This document shows positions 1 through 11,663 of a stretch of DNA of 64,000 bases, in pieces. Made by a program: the position numbers and the translations under genes. Position 1 is the stretch's first letter; each line of letters opens with the position of its first letter. The stretch spans positions 1 through 64,000 of the forward strand of contig ADNK01000825.1 of the NCBI GenBank assembly GCA_000320545.1. Reading direction: 5' to 3'. Source of the DNA: Bigelowiella natans CCMP2755 (Eukaryota > Cercozoa > Chlorarachniophyceae). The notes beneath the pieces were generated by a model. The model made no database searches. It was not told the DNA's origin and worked only from the letters and a program-made list of their open reading frames with translations.

Positions 1-36
<36 letters not shown>

Positions 37-64
37 AGTTTGTGTGTGTGTGTGTGTGTGTGTG
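1..64. repeat. (CT)n then (TG)n microsatellite
   Basis: About 35 bases of CT dinucleotides followed by about 24 bases of TG. It lies in the intron or 3' part of the CorA-like gene that runs off the left edge. Similar tracts lie at 501-562 and 985-1052. Confidence 0.95.
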
Positions 65-384
65 TTTCTTCGAGGTTGTTCTTCCATCTATCACTTCGCT
101 ACTACTTTGAAAGAAAGCTTCTTTCTATGCTCTTGCTGTTTTAAGTTGCTGCTGCTGTTATTACCAACGTTTGCCGAATCACGGGGAGCAAGGCGAAGTA
201 TGCTGTTAATCCAGGCCCTCTCTTAGCATCCTGGCTTCGGTTTGAAGCGTTTTTTTCCTTTTCCCTACTAATATGCTTCTTATCCTTACTGCTATTCGTA
301 TTCTCCTTATTCTTGGCCATGTCGTCGTAAAAGGTGTAATATACATCAAACCTGGAAGGACAAACATCACGCACCACTATCATT

Positions 385-416
<32 letters not shown>

Positions 417-496
417 TTGTACCATTCATGCGCCGTGAAGAACCCTCACTTCATAATGCAGAGCTCATACTAGATTCGTTGGTGAGCTATATTAGT

Positions 497-538
<42 letters not shown>

Positions 539-1013
539 ACACACATACGCGCGCGCGCGCGCGTGCTGCACTTCTGACTTTGCTTGCTGCTGGTTTGACG
601 TGAAAATGTCCTCCAAGGCCAACGGGTGTATTCCATATTTTGTAGCTATCTATCGAATGACGAGTAACAAACAACTCTTTCACGATGATTGCTTCTGATA
701 TAAAGCATGCTTAAAACCATGCCTTCACTCGATTAGATCCATGAGGCAGTCGCTATTACGTATACTCCAGCTGCACACTGCAATCGTTCAAGATTTGTGT
801 GTATAAATATGCATTATTGCTGCTACGTCCACCTTGAGGAGTGTCATTTTGGAGAATCTGGGTATGTTGATCCATCGGATCTACCAAACAGTAAGGAGGA
901 CAATGGAGAACTAAAAAGATGATGATGATGATGATGATGAGTATAGCTTGTATTGTTACATTTGAGATATTTTTCGCAGGCTAGCAGCTTCTCCCTCTCT
1001 CTCCCCCTCTCTC

Positions 1014-1057
<44 letters not shown>

Positions 1058-2455
1058 AATCTCTTACTCTTATCCTCCCTCCCTATCACAACCTTTGTTG
1101 TGGGTCTTCGGTTTCCTGAGAGGTGGGATTCGACAAGAAAACGAGAGAATGATAACAGTAACGGCGATGATGATTATGATGCAGGTGACGATGATGATTA
1201 TGATAGGAATATTGCTAATTCAAATAACGAACGATGCAGAATAATCCTATACACAAGTAATCTTTGAGTGTTATGTCAGTCAAAACGAAAGCATCTAACT
1301 ATAATAGGAATGCTTCTTTACGTGCAGAGAACCGCAGAATTATGATCCACAAATAGTGACATAACTCCTCAACGATAACACGGAGGAGTCTATTCTGCGG
1401 CATGATAAAAGCCAACCCGCACCTCAAGACAAATCAAGTCGGAGTGGCTGCCCAATGTGTAGATGCTATTCGTCTTTACTATTATTACCAAATAGGAACT
1501 CCTTGAGAGTTGTTCCATGATTGACCTCGATGCTTTGGAAGTCCCAATCTGTTTGTCTGGCGATCTGTGTTGTGGTACAGGCAGAAGAAAGGCAGCAGGG
1601 AATTGGCCATACAACTACCACAGCGATGGTGCTGCGCTCTCTTTCTCTCGAAGATGATGATCTACTTTGAGCAAAGGCCCACGAATTAGGTACTCGCTAC
1701 TTTTGCAGGATTCCTCAGCAGCAGCAGCAGCAGCGTTTGTCATCATTCAGTTCGATGATGCCGGGAATTGATTAAGAAACAAAGATATCTACATACATTC
1801 ATGGAAAAAGGGATAATACCATTTCTGCTGTTCGGCTTCGATCCGCCGCTATAGTCAAGCAGATCTCGTCCTCTGCGTAGTCGCAAACTACCACAACTTG
1901 CTTCTTGCGAAAAGGATCATTGCCAGGTTCTAGAGGAGAGACGCTTCTCAGGATCACCGCTGCCTATCATATTCGGTTATTCAAGCACTCAAAGTCATCT
2001 CTTAGGGCAAAACAACATTCTTGTCGCCGCAGCGGGCGGAATTATAGCAAAGCTATGAAGCAGTATTCATAACCTTGATGTTGTCGCAGAGAATAGCCAA
2101 CTTTATATTCTTTTGGACTGTCACAATTTAGCATTCAGATGGAGAAGCATTCATTGACTTTTTTTTGGGAAAAAGGAAACATCGATGGTGCCACCACGGC
2201 GGAGATAATAATTAGTACAATGGTGGAACACAACAAATTGTGGTTGCGCATTGGCTTTGAAAAACAATGTAATATTACTGTGAACGAAGGTTCTGAAGTC
2301 TATCGACATGTTGGAGTGACTTCTAGATGCATGGGATGAAAGGAGCATAGGAAGAGATTTGTTGTCGCAGTTTGATTCTCCCCCCGGAAAAACTTCATTT
2401 TCGTTCGCAACGTTGTAGCTTCTACTCAAACACACACACACACACACACACACAC

Positions 2456-2526
<71 letters not shown>

Positions 2527-3544
2527 GCAATAGGAGTAGTTGTATTAGTAGTATAAATTCCAACTGAAAATAGTTGTAAATGGCTCATGAAGGTAGAAAA
2601 GGAAGTATACTACACGTACAACTAATACTGCTGTCGGGTTGTTTATGATGAGGATGGTGTTGATACTTATTACAGCTAGTTCAACTTGAAGTTCTAGTCG
2701 CATACATGGAATTATTCGTCAGCGAGAAGATATCCATATTTGCAGCTGCGCCTGTGATGAAGGTAAATTTCTCGGCGAGCGATTTTTTTCCTTCCGGGCG
2801 CAAACTCCATAGATTGAACTGGGGGGCGGGGGGGGAGACGATCAAAAGTATTCCTCTTCATAAATAAGGAGAATACGAGAACTAGACATTATGGTCTATT
2901 CATCAATCAAAATTATCTTCGGAGTGGTATTTGCAAACACCACCTGTTGTCGAATGCCCCAATCGAGTTCGTCAACTGTCAGGGCCCCATCGCCGTCCTC
3001 ATCGAAACTTTTGAAGATCCTCAGAAGATTTGTATCTAAATTTGTCGAAGGTGTTACATTTCAGTTGATGTGCTGCCTAGTATTTTGAGTGGACGAAGTG
3101 GCTTACGTGTGAGGTCAAACATATCATGGAGATATGCTGTTCCAATATTCATTTTCGCTATTCCGATTTGCGGCTTCTTGGTCTCTCTTTGTTTTCCAGA
3201 AGGTGATATGTACTTGGATACCGAAATCCAGTAGGCAATAATGTTCCGGAGTTCTTCTGAGCTGTCTGGCTTCAAGCTGACGAGCTTTCTGAGTTTCTAT
3301 CGGTATATATGGGAAAAGGACCAAAGCAGTCCTTAATTTACTTGCGAGCACCCTCTCTTATACATATTGGCTGTGCCATCTTTAGGTGTGGACTATGATG
3401 GCTTACAATATGGCAAGTGGAAGGAACTGCGGACGGACGAGTAGGTCCCGAATCATCGTCAAAGGCCGGGCTTGCTTTAGACCGCTTTATCTCACCCATG
3501 TTTGTGTTGCTGTTCCTGCTATTTTTCAGCATTTCTATTGACAT
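1..3544 (-). CDS. CorA-type divalent metal (Mg2+) transporter with N-terminal EF-hand, 3' end off window
   Basis: Exons read on the minus strand: 3342-3544 (start ATG at 3544), 3107-3288, 2944-3035, 1820-1963, 1489-1564, 833-880, 600-645 and 351 downward. The first three total 477 nt and keep phase. Exon 3 encodes a canonical EF-hand loop (FDEDGDGALTVDEL). Exon 600-645 encodes ATKYGIHPLALEDIFT, the CorA motif just after the regulatory domain, and the next exon FDVYYTFYDDM fits the following conserved stretch. The two transmembrane helices and GMN motif expected of CorA would lie left of base 1 and are not visible. Family knowledge: CorA proteins form pentameric Mg2+/metal channels. A Ca2+-sensing EF-hand ahead of CorA is unusual. 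Exons between 1964 and 2943 may be missing from this model, so the link between the EF-hand exons and the CorA exons rests on strand, spacing and phase. Confidence 0.7.
2429..2523. repeat. (AC)n(AT)n compound microsatellite
   Basis: CA dinucleotides (about 27 bases) run into about 60 bases of AT. The tract lies in an intron of the CorA-like gene. Confidence 0.95.
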
Positions 3545-3819
3545 TTGCACCCAATATCAGTGACAATAATTTAGTTATCTGTCTGACAGCTATTTGGGCT
3601 CTGCGTCAGTTTGTCCCCCCCCTCCCGAGCACTTCTCTGCAGGCAACCCGAGCCGACAGAAAAGGCAGATCCTACTTCGTCGAAAATAAGAAAAAATAAT
3701 ACAATGGTATTGTCGCAGACCATGAACTGGATGTTATTTGTTACTGCAAGAAACCCTTCACGACGACCTGGCCACATTCATGTCGCAGGTTAGAAACCAC
3801 AATGGATCATCCCGCACAA

Positions 3820-4950
3820 ATGAACTTTCTTGGTTTCGAACTGAGTCGAGACCTTGCTAGCGTGTCTACGAGATGTGTTGAAGCTAGACACCGGCATTGC
3901 TTGATAGCCAGCATCACGTTGTCAGCATGCAATGATGCATTGACAATGAGCAACAACATGCATATCCATGCACGTGCAGAATGTGTCAGTGCGAAGTGCA
4001 AATGCCTTCTAGCCTTGTCCGGTGCACGCTAGCACGTCCAGCCATGCTGGCATGGCTGGACGTGCCTGTGAGTGGAAAACTGGCATGAACGCGATTCAGC
4101 GCCATGCAGCTCGAAATCTTGCTTGCTAGTTGCGCTCTCTTGGAAATTACCGGCAAATGTGCTTCTTGGATGATGGCAAGCTAGCAAGACTAGAAGATGT
4201 TGAAATTGTTCGATCATTGAACGTGCCAGCGTGCTGCACGTGGCTTCGTTCCACACCAGCTGGCCAGCACGGTTGCTCCAGCTAGCCAGTCTAGCAGTGC
4301 TGGCATCATTCAGTGCCAGACTAGCAGAATCATGCGCATGCTGGCATGTCTAGATGCAATGGACATGTGTCTAGAGATCCAGCTGCTAGAGATGTCTAGA
4401 TGTGCGCTAGACATGCAAGCTAGCAAACTTGATGTGCATGGTAGCATGATGATGGACACAGCAATGTGGTGTGTGTAACATGTGCACATTCATCATGTCT
4501 AGCTGTGGCTAGCTAGCTAGCTAGATGTGTGTGTGTGTGTGTGCACGTGATGTGACGTGCACGTGGAACTCTAGAACTAGCTAGCTAGACCTGTGGACAA
4601 CTTACATGCTAGCTAGCTAGCATGCAAAGACAAAGACAAAGACAATCTAGCAATGATGAAGAACTACGTTCTCAAGTCGTGTGGCCAGGCAGACTAGCAG
4701 AGCATGCTAGCATGTCTAGATCTAGAGATGTGTGTCCCATGTGCTTTGTTATGCTAGCATGTTTTCTAGCTTGCGCCACAACGTTGAATTGCGTGGCACA
4801 TCTATGATCTCGCGACTCCATGCACGTACCATTATGCATAACACTATGCTTGCTTTGCGAGCATTGCTAGATTGATGAGAAAAATCATGCAATGTGTGCA
4901 TTGAGTAACAAAGATGAAGGCTGCATGAGACAAATTAATCTTAATCGCAC
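3820..4950. other. CTAG/TGCA-rich intergenic island A
   Basis: Non-coding stretch upstream of the CorA-like gene and downstream of the SLC4 gene. By eye it holds about 35 CTAG tetramers in about 1.1 kb, against about 4 expected at random, plus many GCATG, TGCA and ACGTGC words and runs such as (CTAG)4 near 4510 and 4610. No gene with splice-consistent coding was found. It contains the 15-bp hairpin at 4032-4065. Confidence 0.8.
4032..4065. other. Perfect 15-bp inverted repeat with 4-base loop
   Basis: Left arm GCACGTCCAGCCATG (4032-4046), loop CTGG, right arm the exact reverse complement (4051-4065). It could form a DNA cruciform or an RNA hairpin. It sits inside island A. No poly-T or other terminator signal follows. 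Confidence 0.9.
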
Positions 4951-5396
4951 CTAGCATCTGATCCTATTGCAGACGATACATTATTATTTTACTTCTTCTG
5001 GCGATTTTGAACGGCTTCAACTTCGGTCGAAGCATACTTTTTTGCTAGAGAACTCAGATTCCCCTGGATAGAGCTGTCTCGTGTTCCATTATCATGATGT
5101 TGCTGGGAAGTGCCTAACGACTTCATCTCAACGTCCTTATTCTTCTCAACGGCCTGATGGTGAAAGATCAATGGGAATAATGGTGATTGAACAAACGTTC
5201 ATATTCCCCCCTTTCGTTTGCACAGAAATGCCATCATCAATCTTGGATGTAGATGATGATTCAGGAACCAAAACGACAACAGCAGCAACAGCAGCAACAA
5301 CAAGCTCTCCTCCTCTACACAGAATCAACACTGAATTAACATGTCGCAGCTCGTAGTTTCATGATAGCAAATCTCTTATTAAAATTGTTATTATTA

Positions 5397-6647
5397 TTAT
5401 ACAGCGTGCCTGATTACGACCTTTGCATGCCGGACAGCATTCTTTGTATTCGACGAGGAGTAGAATGAGGGGGCGGAGTTGTTGGTGGGGAGACCCCCTT
5501 CTCCCATATCATGCCGTTCTTGCTTGCGATCATGCCCCCCCTCGTTCTCTTCCTGATCGCTGCCCTCCTCCTCCTCCTCCTCCTCCTCCTCCTCCTCCTC
5601 CTTCTCGTGAGCATGGAACATGGCGCATTGGTGCAGGCTGGTATCGACGGAACCTAGCTCCTCATCGCTCAGGAACCTTTTGTTGATGTTCGTATCATCG
5701 TCCTCATATAATCGTCATCATCATCATCATCATTGCTGATATCATATAATTACTTCTAATCTTCTTACCGAGGGAAGATCGTTTTTCTCAATATCACGAG
5801 CGATGCGATCAGCAAAGGAAATATCTAAAGAGGAGGGGGGGGGGGGAAGGCGAGAAGGATGATATCACAACACGACTACGTAGCAGCTTCTTCTTCTTCT
5901 TGCTTTTCATCTCTTACCATTGCACCCTGCGTGAAGGTCACCGCGTAGATGATGCCGCAACACAATGCTTGAAAGAGGGTAAAATTGCGGAGGCGAGGCC
6001 ATGCGATTTTGTCCAGAAACGAGTGCTCGCTTTTGCGGAGGTCGGGCTCTGTCGCTAGTAGCGCTACAAAGCAACAGGCGAATAAAACGTCAAATCCATC
6101 CTCTTCATCTTCTTCCTCCTTCATAATCTCCTCCTCCTACTACTACCTACCTACCTACCTACCTACCTACCTAATCGCTCAGCAAATTGGTTTCCTGGGA
6201 ATGATGCCACACCCATGTACAGGAACAAGCCTTTGTTTGGTTATTATTAACGTAAATACGATACTATATTCGATAGAATAGAAACAACATCAGCTGCAGC
6301 ATAGAGACAAACCAGTCACTCGGAAGGGGGAGGTTAGATCTAGACAGGGAGAGATGACCTGACCTTCCTTTCTCTCTCTCTCTCTCTCTCTCCCTCCCTC
6401 CCTCCCTCTCCCTTTGCTTTCTCTCTTGCTTCCTCTCGTGCTCACCGTCTAAAGTGGAGCGAGGAATCAAGCCCAAGACTATCAGAAACGGTGCGGATAG
6501 CATAATTCCAATAATCAACGCCTAGATGATGATGCAGCAGCAGTGTGCAACTCACTGTCAGATCGATCTCATGTGTACTAGTAGATTGGCATACGAAAAG
6601 CATAACCATGTACTCGCAACAGGCAAAATCACACACATACCGGCCAA

Positions 6648-6687
<40 letters not shown>

Positions 6688-7246
6688 CGTAGTCTTATAA
6701 TACCTGGAAGAAATTAGATGCACGCTGTTCATGCACGTGTAACACACGTTCGCGCCATTGGCCTTAATATCCAAGCGGAAGAGGAGAGGGGGGGGGGAGG
6801 GGAATTGGTTAGGACGATAATCGATGATGATACGGAAAGAGGTTAGATTGGAGAAACTTTACCGTTGACGCAATACTTAGCTGTTTGTGTAAGCGACTTT
6901 GTATGGAGAGGGGCCTATCAGTACAGAATAATAAGATTCAGGCCGAGATGGATGATGCATTCTGCTGCTGCATTCACCAGCATCATTATTATCATCATCA
7001 ATATCCTCATTATCTCCACCATAATCATCGTGTTCTTGTCGTCATATGCTTCTCTCCCTCTCTCTCTTCCCTTTATACTGCTACCTGCGGGATGAGGCCG
7101 TTGGTAGGGGGGATGCCTAGTAATCCTGTGATAAGCACGATCACGCTGCACAGGCACACCAACAACAATAATAAGTAAAGAACAAGGGCAACCCGAGGTG
7201 GGAGGAAGAGGAGGATGTATGAGATGAGAAAAATGGTGATTATGAA

Positions 7247-7310
<64 letters not shown>

Positions 7311-7491
7311 AATATCGAGTATCCTCTTGTTTCTCCTCCTCTTCCTCGTGTTACTTCATTCCCCTTCCCTCCCCTTCCTATCCCCTTAATTCATTGTGCA
7401 ATAACCACCCACCCGACAACGAAAAAGTCCCAGTGGTAGGCGCTTCCCTTCTTCAACCTCTGCAACAATGTAAACAGAGGTTCAGACTCTA

Positions 7492-7541
<50 letters not shown>

Positions 7542-10500
7542 ATGTGTGTCTGTTTCTCTCTTCTATCGTTTCGTACAGTAGGAGAATGTTTATATTATCA
7601 TTCGGGTCTTCTCTCGTTGTGTTTCATCAAATTGTGTCTTCTCTCCTACAAGTCATCATTATTCTCTCAATCATCAGACACGGTGGCAGGCTAATTGCTT
7701 CTGCCCCTCCCTGCCCCCCTTCTATCCCAGTATCCAATGGATTGCTATTGTGCTGTAGTGCTGTAAGTGCGTATTTCAAGGCACCAACGAAACGGACCAT
7801 ATCAGCAGACTGGCAAAGAAGCGAGGAGACGTTGTGATCGAAGAAGAATAGTACAGTGAGGAAGAACCCAGGCACAATTGCCCCAATTGCTGCTCCCGGA
7901 GATATGTCGGATAGATCGACAAACCAACCACGCCCACTGGTCGTCGACCATCGCAAATGGTAGTAAATGTAGGGAGGAGGAGGAGGAGGAGGAATACATA
8001 ATTTATGTGATGATGGTAACGATGGTGACACGACGATGATGATGATGATGATGCTAATAATGAAGGAGGTGAGAAGAATGAACTTCCCTCCCCCTCCCCT
8101 CTCTTCTCTAAGACACGGCACTGAAGACACAAAACTGTGCTAATAGTGCTACTGCTGCTGTTGCTGTTGCTGCTGCTGCTGCTTGTGGTGGTTCTCGTTC
8201 GTACATCGAAACATCGCCCAACTCACTCTTCTTATTCTTCTTCACATCCTCCCCTCCTAATCCTCCTCCTCCTCCTCCTACTACTACTACTGCTGCTGCT
8301 ACCTTGTGGTCTGAAATGTATCAGGAACGTCCAGTGTTTCAATGTCGGTACTGCGGGCATCTGCTGACATGTATGGAACCTGTGGTGGAACAAACACAAT
8401 AAGATGATATGATGAAGGTGGAGAACGATAAACGAAGTTAAAGAACTAAGGAGAGAAGAACGAATTAGTCACAGGCAGAGACAGAGGAGGAATGTTGTAG
8501 TATCATTATTCTCATCGTCACCATCACCATTAGATATGTTTGTTGGTGGTTGCCACTTGCAAGTTGCCCACTTACACAAGAGAAGAAGATGATGGATATC
8601 GTCGCGCCATAGTCAGCAATCAGCTCGCGGATCTCCGGAATAAACACAACCCAATTCCTGAGACGAAGAAGAGGAGCAGTCGTGATAAAAGTAGCCAACA
8701 TCACACTCAACAAACATGCAGTTCTGAAGCAGCAGTAGTAGAAGAGGTGGTAGTAGTTATCGTTATTACTACTATAGTCATTATCACTATCATCACCTTG
8801 CTGCACTGAGTTTCGTTGCAACAAAGAAGGTCCCAAGCGATAGCCAAAGCGACAGCAACGCGACATCCTAGTGATGAGCAGACAACTTTGAGGGGGAGGA
8901 GGAAGAGGGGTAAACATACGATAACAGAGCTGACGATACAGAAACACAGCAACCAAAATATTAAAGTATACTCTCACATGGTATGATCTCGTCATATTAC
9001 CAAGCCTTTGTTAAATTGCTTCTGAATGCCATTCAATCCCGTATACCTGGTAGCATGATGATCAAATTTAGCAACACGAGTATTATTATCATATTAGACT
9101 TCTTCAGAATGATGATGATGATGATGGCGATAGAAAATACAGGTAGATAAAGGCAATGAGAACTCCGAACGTCTCACAGCTATAGCGTGTCACCTAAAAG
9201 ACAACACGAGAGACGTCATCACTCAGCACTATCACCGTCATATACTACAACAGAGAGGTTTCAGTTCAGGCTTACAATTACCCAAGATATAAGCTCACAC
9301 ATATTGAACACAGCCAGGAGAATATGCATGATTGCCGACCAAATCTGACAGCAGGGGAACAAAGCAACAATGATTGACTCTTTTCACTTTTCCCCATGTG
9401 CACGAAGTCGACGACGAACGGGTTGCATCGAAATATTGGTGGGGGAGGCAGCTCAACTGCATCTACATTTACATTTACATCTACTTCACCTGCGTCCATG
9501 CGTAAAAGGGGATGAAGTTGATATCCAGACTTTTCGAGATGGTAAAAACAGCGACTGTGAAGATGGAAACGGGTCCAGTGACGCCTAATCATCGTAAGGA
9601 CAAACATACATCGTGAGGATACCATCGTGTTGGCGAGAAGTAATTGTGAGAGAAGTATAGACTTTATTATTCAACATTAAGCAACAAACAACTTCTGGCC
9701 TAAGCGGCGATAAAGATGATAATCATTGAATTCTATAGATCATCATCATTACAACCTAAAATACAGAGGGGTTGCCCCCCAAAGATGGAGAAAATGCCCC
9801 CAGCTATAGCTGTCGATAGTATCACCTGAACAGAAGAAGAAGTAGTAGTAGGTAGTAGTAGTAGTGATAAATAAGAATTAGTAGTAGCAGCAGCAGCAGT
9901 AGTAGTAGCAGTGATAGTGTTTTCTTTGTGTATTATGTAGGAAGGTGGTATGGTTGAAACTGCTGCACAGCATTGCATGTGTTATGTCTATTAGAGACTG
10001 ACTTCTACGGTTCCGATAAGCGGAGTCCCATCATCATCTTCTGTTCCTGCTTCTAGGAGAACGGAGAAGGTAATGGCAGGGGCCAACGATGTAAAGAACA
10101 TGTAGAAGATGGAAGCCGTAACCTGAACAGTGTGTTGATAGAGGATGCAACAACAGATTTCAAGATGTTGGCTACTAGTTCAATGCATCAGAATATCTTA
10201 ACTATACATTCGTATGCTACATACAACGACACTGTAGCTCGTTTATACGCGCGCGTGTAACTGTTTGATCCGATGACCTTGGCGTGAAATATATCGGTCC
10301 AATCGTCATAATAATGAGGAGCTCGGCGTAGTAAATCGTTCCACATGCCAGTTCCGAAGCCCTTCACATGCAGCAACAAAACAACACGAATGATCGGTTT
10401 CGAGAGACGATTTAGTCTGTTCATGGGGGTTAATTACCCTTCTACAAATATCTCCGAGAGTAACATCGAAGGAGAAGCTTTCATCGTCATCCTCTGAGGC

Positions 10501-10790
10501 CTATCCATCATCAAAATACAAACACAATGAAAATCTAGTTCTCTCACAGATTTCATCAGGTATGGAAGAGACACCGAAGATCCCAGCGACTCTTTCTCTT
10601 CCTTTTTTTTGGGATTAGCCTTGCCATCATTTTCTACATTTGATTCCCCATTCCACGTCATAGTCTTTTGAAAGATTGAATGTTCTTATGATACATTCGG
10701 AAAGGAAGGTGCATAATAATTGTTTACTTGCTTTCTGCCGTTAATCTCGCCATTCAGTCTCCGTGAATCCACAACTGGTTCAACCTCCAT
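5397..10790 (-). CDS. SLC4-family borate/bicarbonate (BOR-type) transporter
   Basis: Multi-exon minus-strand gene starting at ATG 10790 (MEVEPVVDSRRLNGEI), with exon 2 ending at 10664. Exons in order give recognisable BOR blocks: GFGTGMWNDLLRRAPHYYDD (near 10320), TASIFYMFFTSLAPAITFSV (near 10090), STAIAGGIFSIFGGQPLCIL (near 9790), RNWVVFIPEIRELIADYG (near 8620), AIVPGFFLTVLFFFDHNVSS (7798-7935), RLKKGSAYHWDFFVVG (7409-7458), ITGLLGIPPTNGLIPQ (near 7120), APLHTKSL (near 6910), VHEQRASNFFQ (near 6735), ALIIGIMLSAPFLIVLGLI (near 6480), RLRNFTLFQALCCGI (near 5980), IFPLLIASLVILRKTIFPR (near 5800) and RFLSDEELGSVD (ends 5676). The PPTNG and HTKSL signatures match plant/fungal BOR rather than animal anion exchangers. 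The last exon adds a Glu-rich cytosolic tail to the stop at 5397; an alternative downstream exon (4989 to about 5150, ending EVEAVQNRQKK) is possible. Expected role: plasma-membrane borate or bicarbonate transport. Confidence 0.88.
6649..6684. repeat. (AT)n microsatellite
   Basis: About 36 bases of AT within an SLC4 intron. (CT)n tracts at 6371-6392 and 7496-7528, a TG/AG tract at 7251-7311 and (GAT)n near 8035 lie in neighbouring introns. Confidence 0.9.
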
Positions 10791-11438
10791 GACAGTATCC
10801 TACAAATAAATTCAATCACCTCTTCCTTGCCCCATCTCCTCTCCACACACGTAATGGTTTGGTCCCGCACCTTATCAGCGTACAGGCAGCTAGACTCGCA
10901 AATTAGCCCTTTATGAAGTTAGTCTCCATCAATTGTCTGCGATGGTGGATACGAATTCGATTGAAGCAGCAGGCTGCCTTCTTCCTTTCCTTTCCTTTCA
11001 ACTTGATTGCGCCGTTGTGTTTGTGGATCGCAGCTGCGTGATGCACGTACTACGCAGCTACCCGAAACTTCCTACAATTTACATGTGCGACACATTCATC
11101 TTTGTTGTCGCATGCATGAACTCCCTCGTGCACTGCAGCAGGTACACCAACAAACCGTCCGGTGACTACGATTCGTGCTAGGGTTAGATCTACCTCAGCA
11201 AGAAATGGCAAAGCTTCAAGATGATGCGACAGTAGATCTAGGTGAAATTGTGATAGACAGGCAAAAATAGCCTCGCATTTGATTTTGCTGGAAACTTTGG
11301 CCAAATCAACCAAAAAAAGGTGTTTGAGGACGTGCAAACTTCCGACTGGTTGGAAACGCATGTGATTCATACAAAAAAATGCCACCTGAAAGTGTGGGTG
11401 AAAATTGCACCGAACTAGCGAACACAATCTGAGCACAT

Positions 11439-11498
11439 GCCAGTTCGAGGCACTGCGTTTCGCATGCTGCAAATGTCTTGCAACACTTTGGAAACGCA
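11439..11498. repeat. 60-bp direct repeat, copy 1
   Basis: Differs from the copy at 11604-11663 at about 5 of 60 positions, with no indels. It carries a perfect 10-bp inverted repeat, ACTGCGTTTC near its middle and GAAACGCAGT at its right end. Confidence 0.92.
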
Positions 11499-11603
11499 GT
11501 TCATCATCATTGTCATCATTGTGCAATGTCAGAGACCGTGATCGTCTTCCGTGGAACAGGTGTGGCCTTCTGGAAGTTCCTGCTCAGATTGGACCTCACC
11601 AAA

Positions 11604-11663
11604 GCCAGTTCGAGGCACTGCGTTTCGCACACTGCAAGTGTCTTGTGACACTTTGGAAACGCA
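11604..11663. repeat. 60-bp direct repeat, copy 2
   Basis: Starts 165 bp after copy 1 begins. The same inverted repeat is kept at 8 bp (TGCGTTTC and GAAACGCA). An extra 5-bp stem, ACACT/AGTGT, is present here but not in copy 1. Confidence 0.92.

Noticed and set aside
3820-4950. Island A as a transposon remnant.
   Set aside because: No terminal inverted repeats, target-site duplications or transposase-like frames were found, and the islands do not align to each other.
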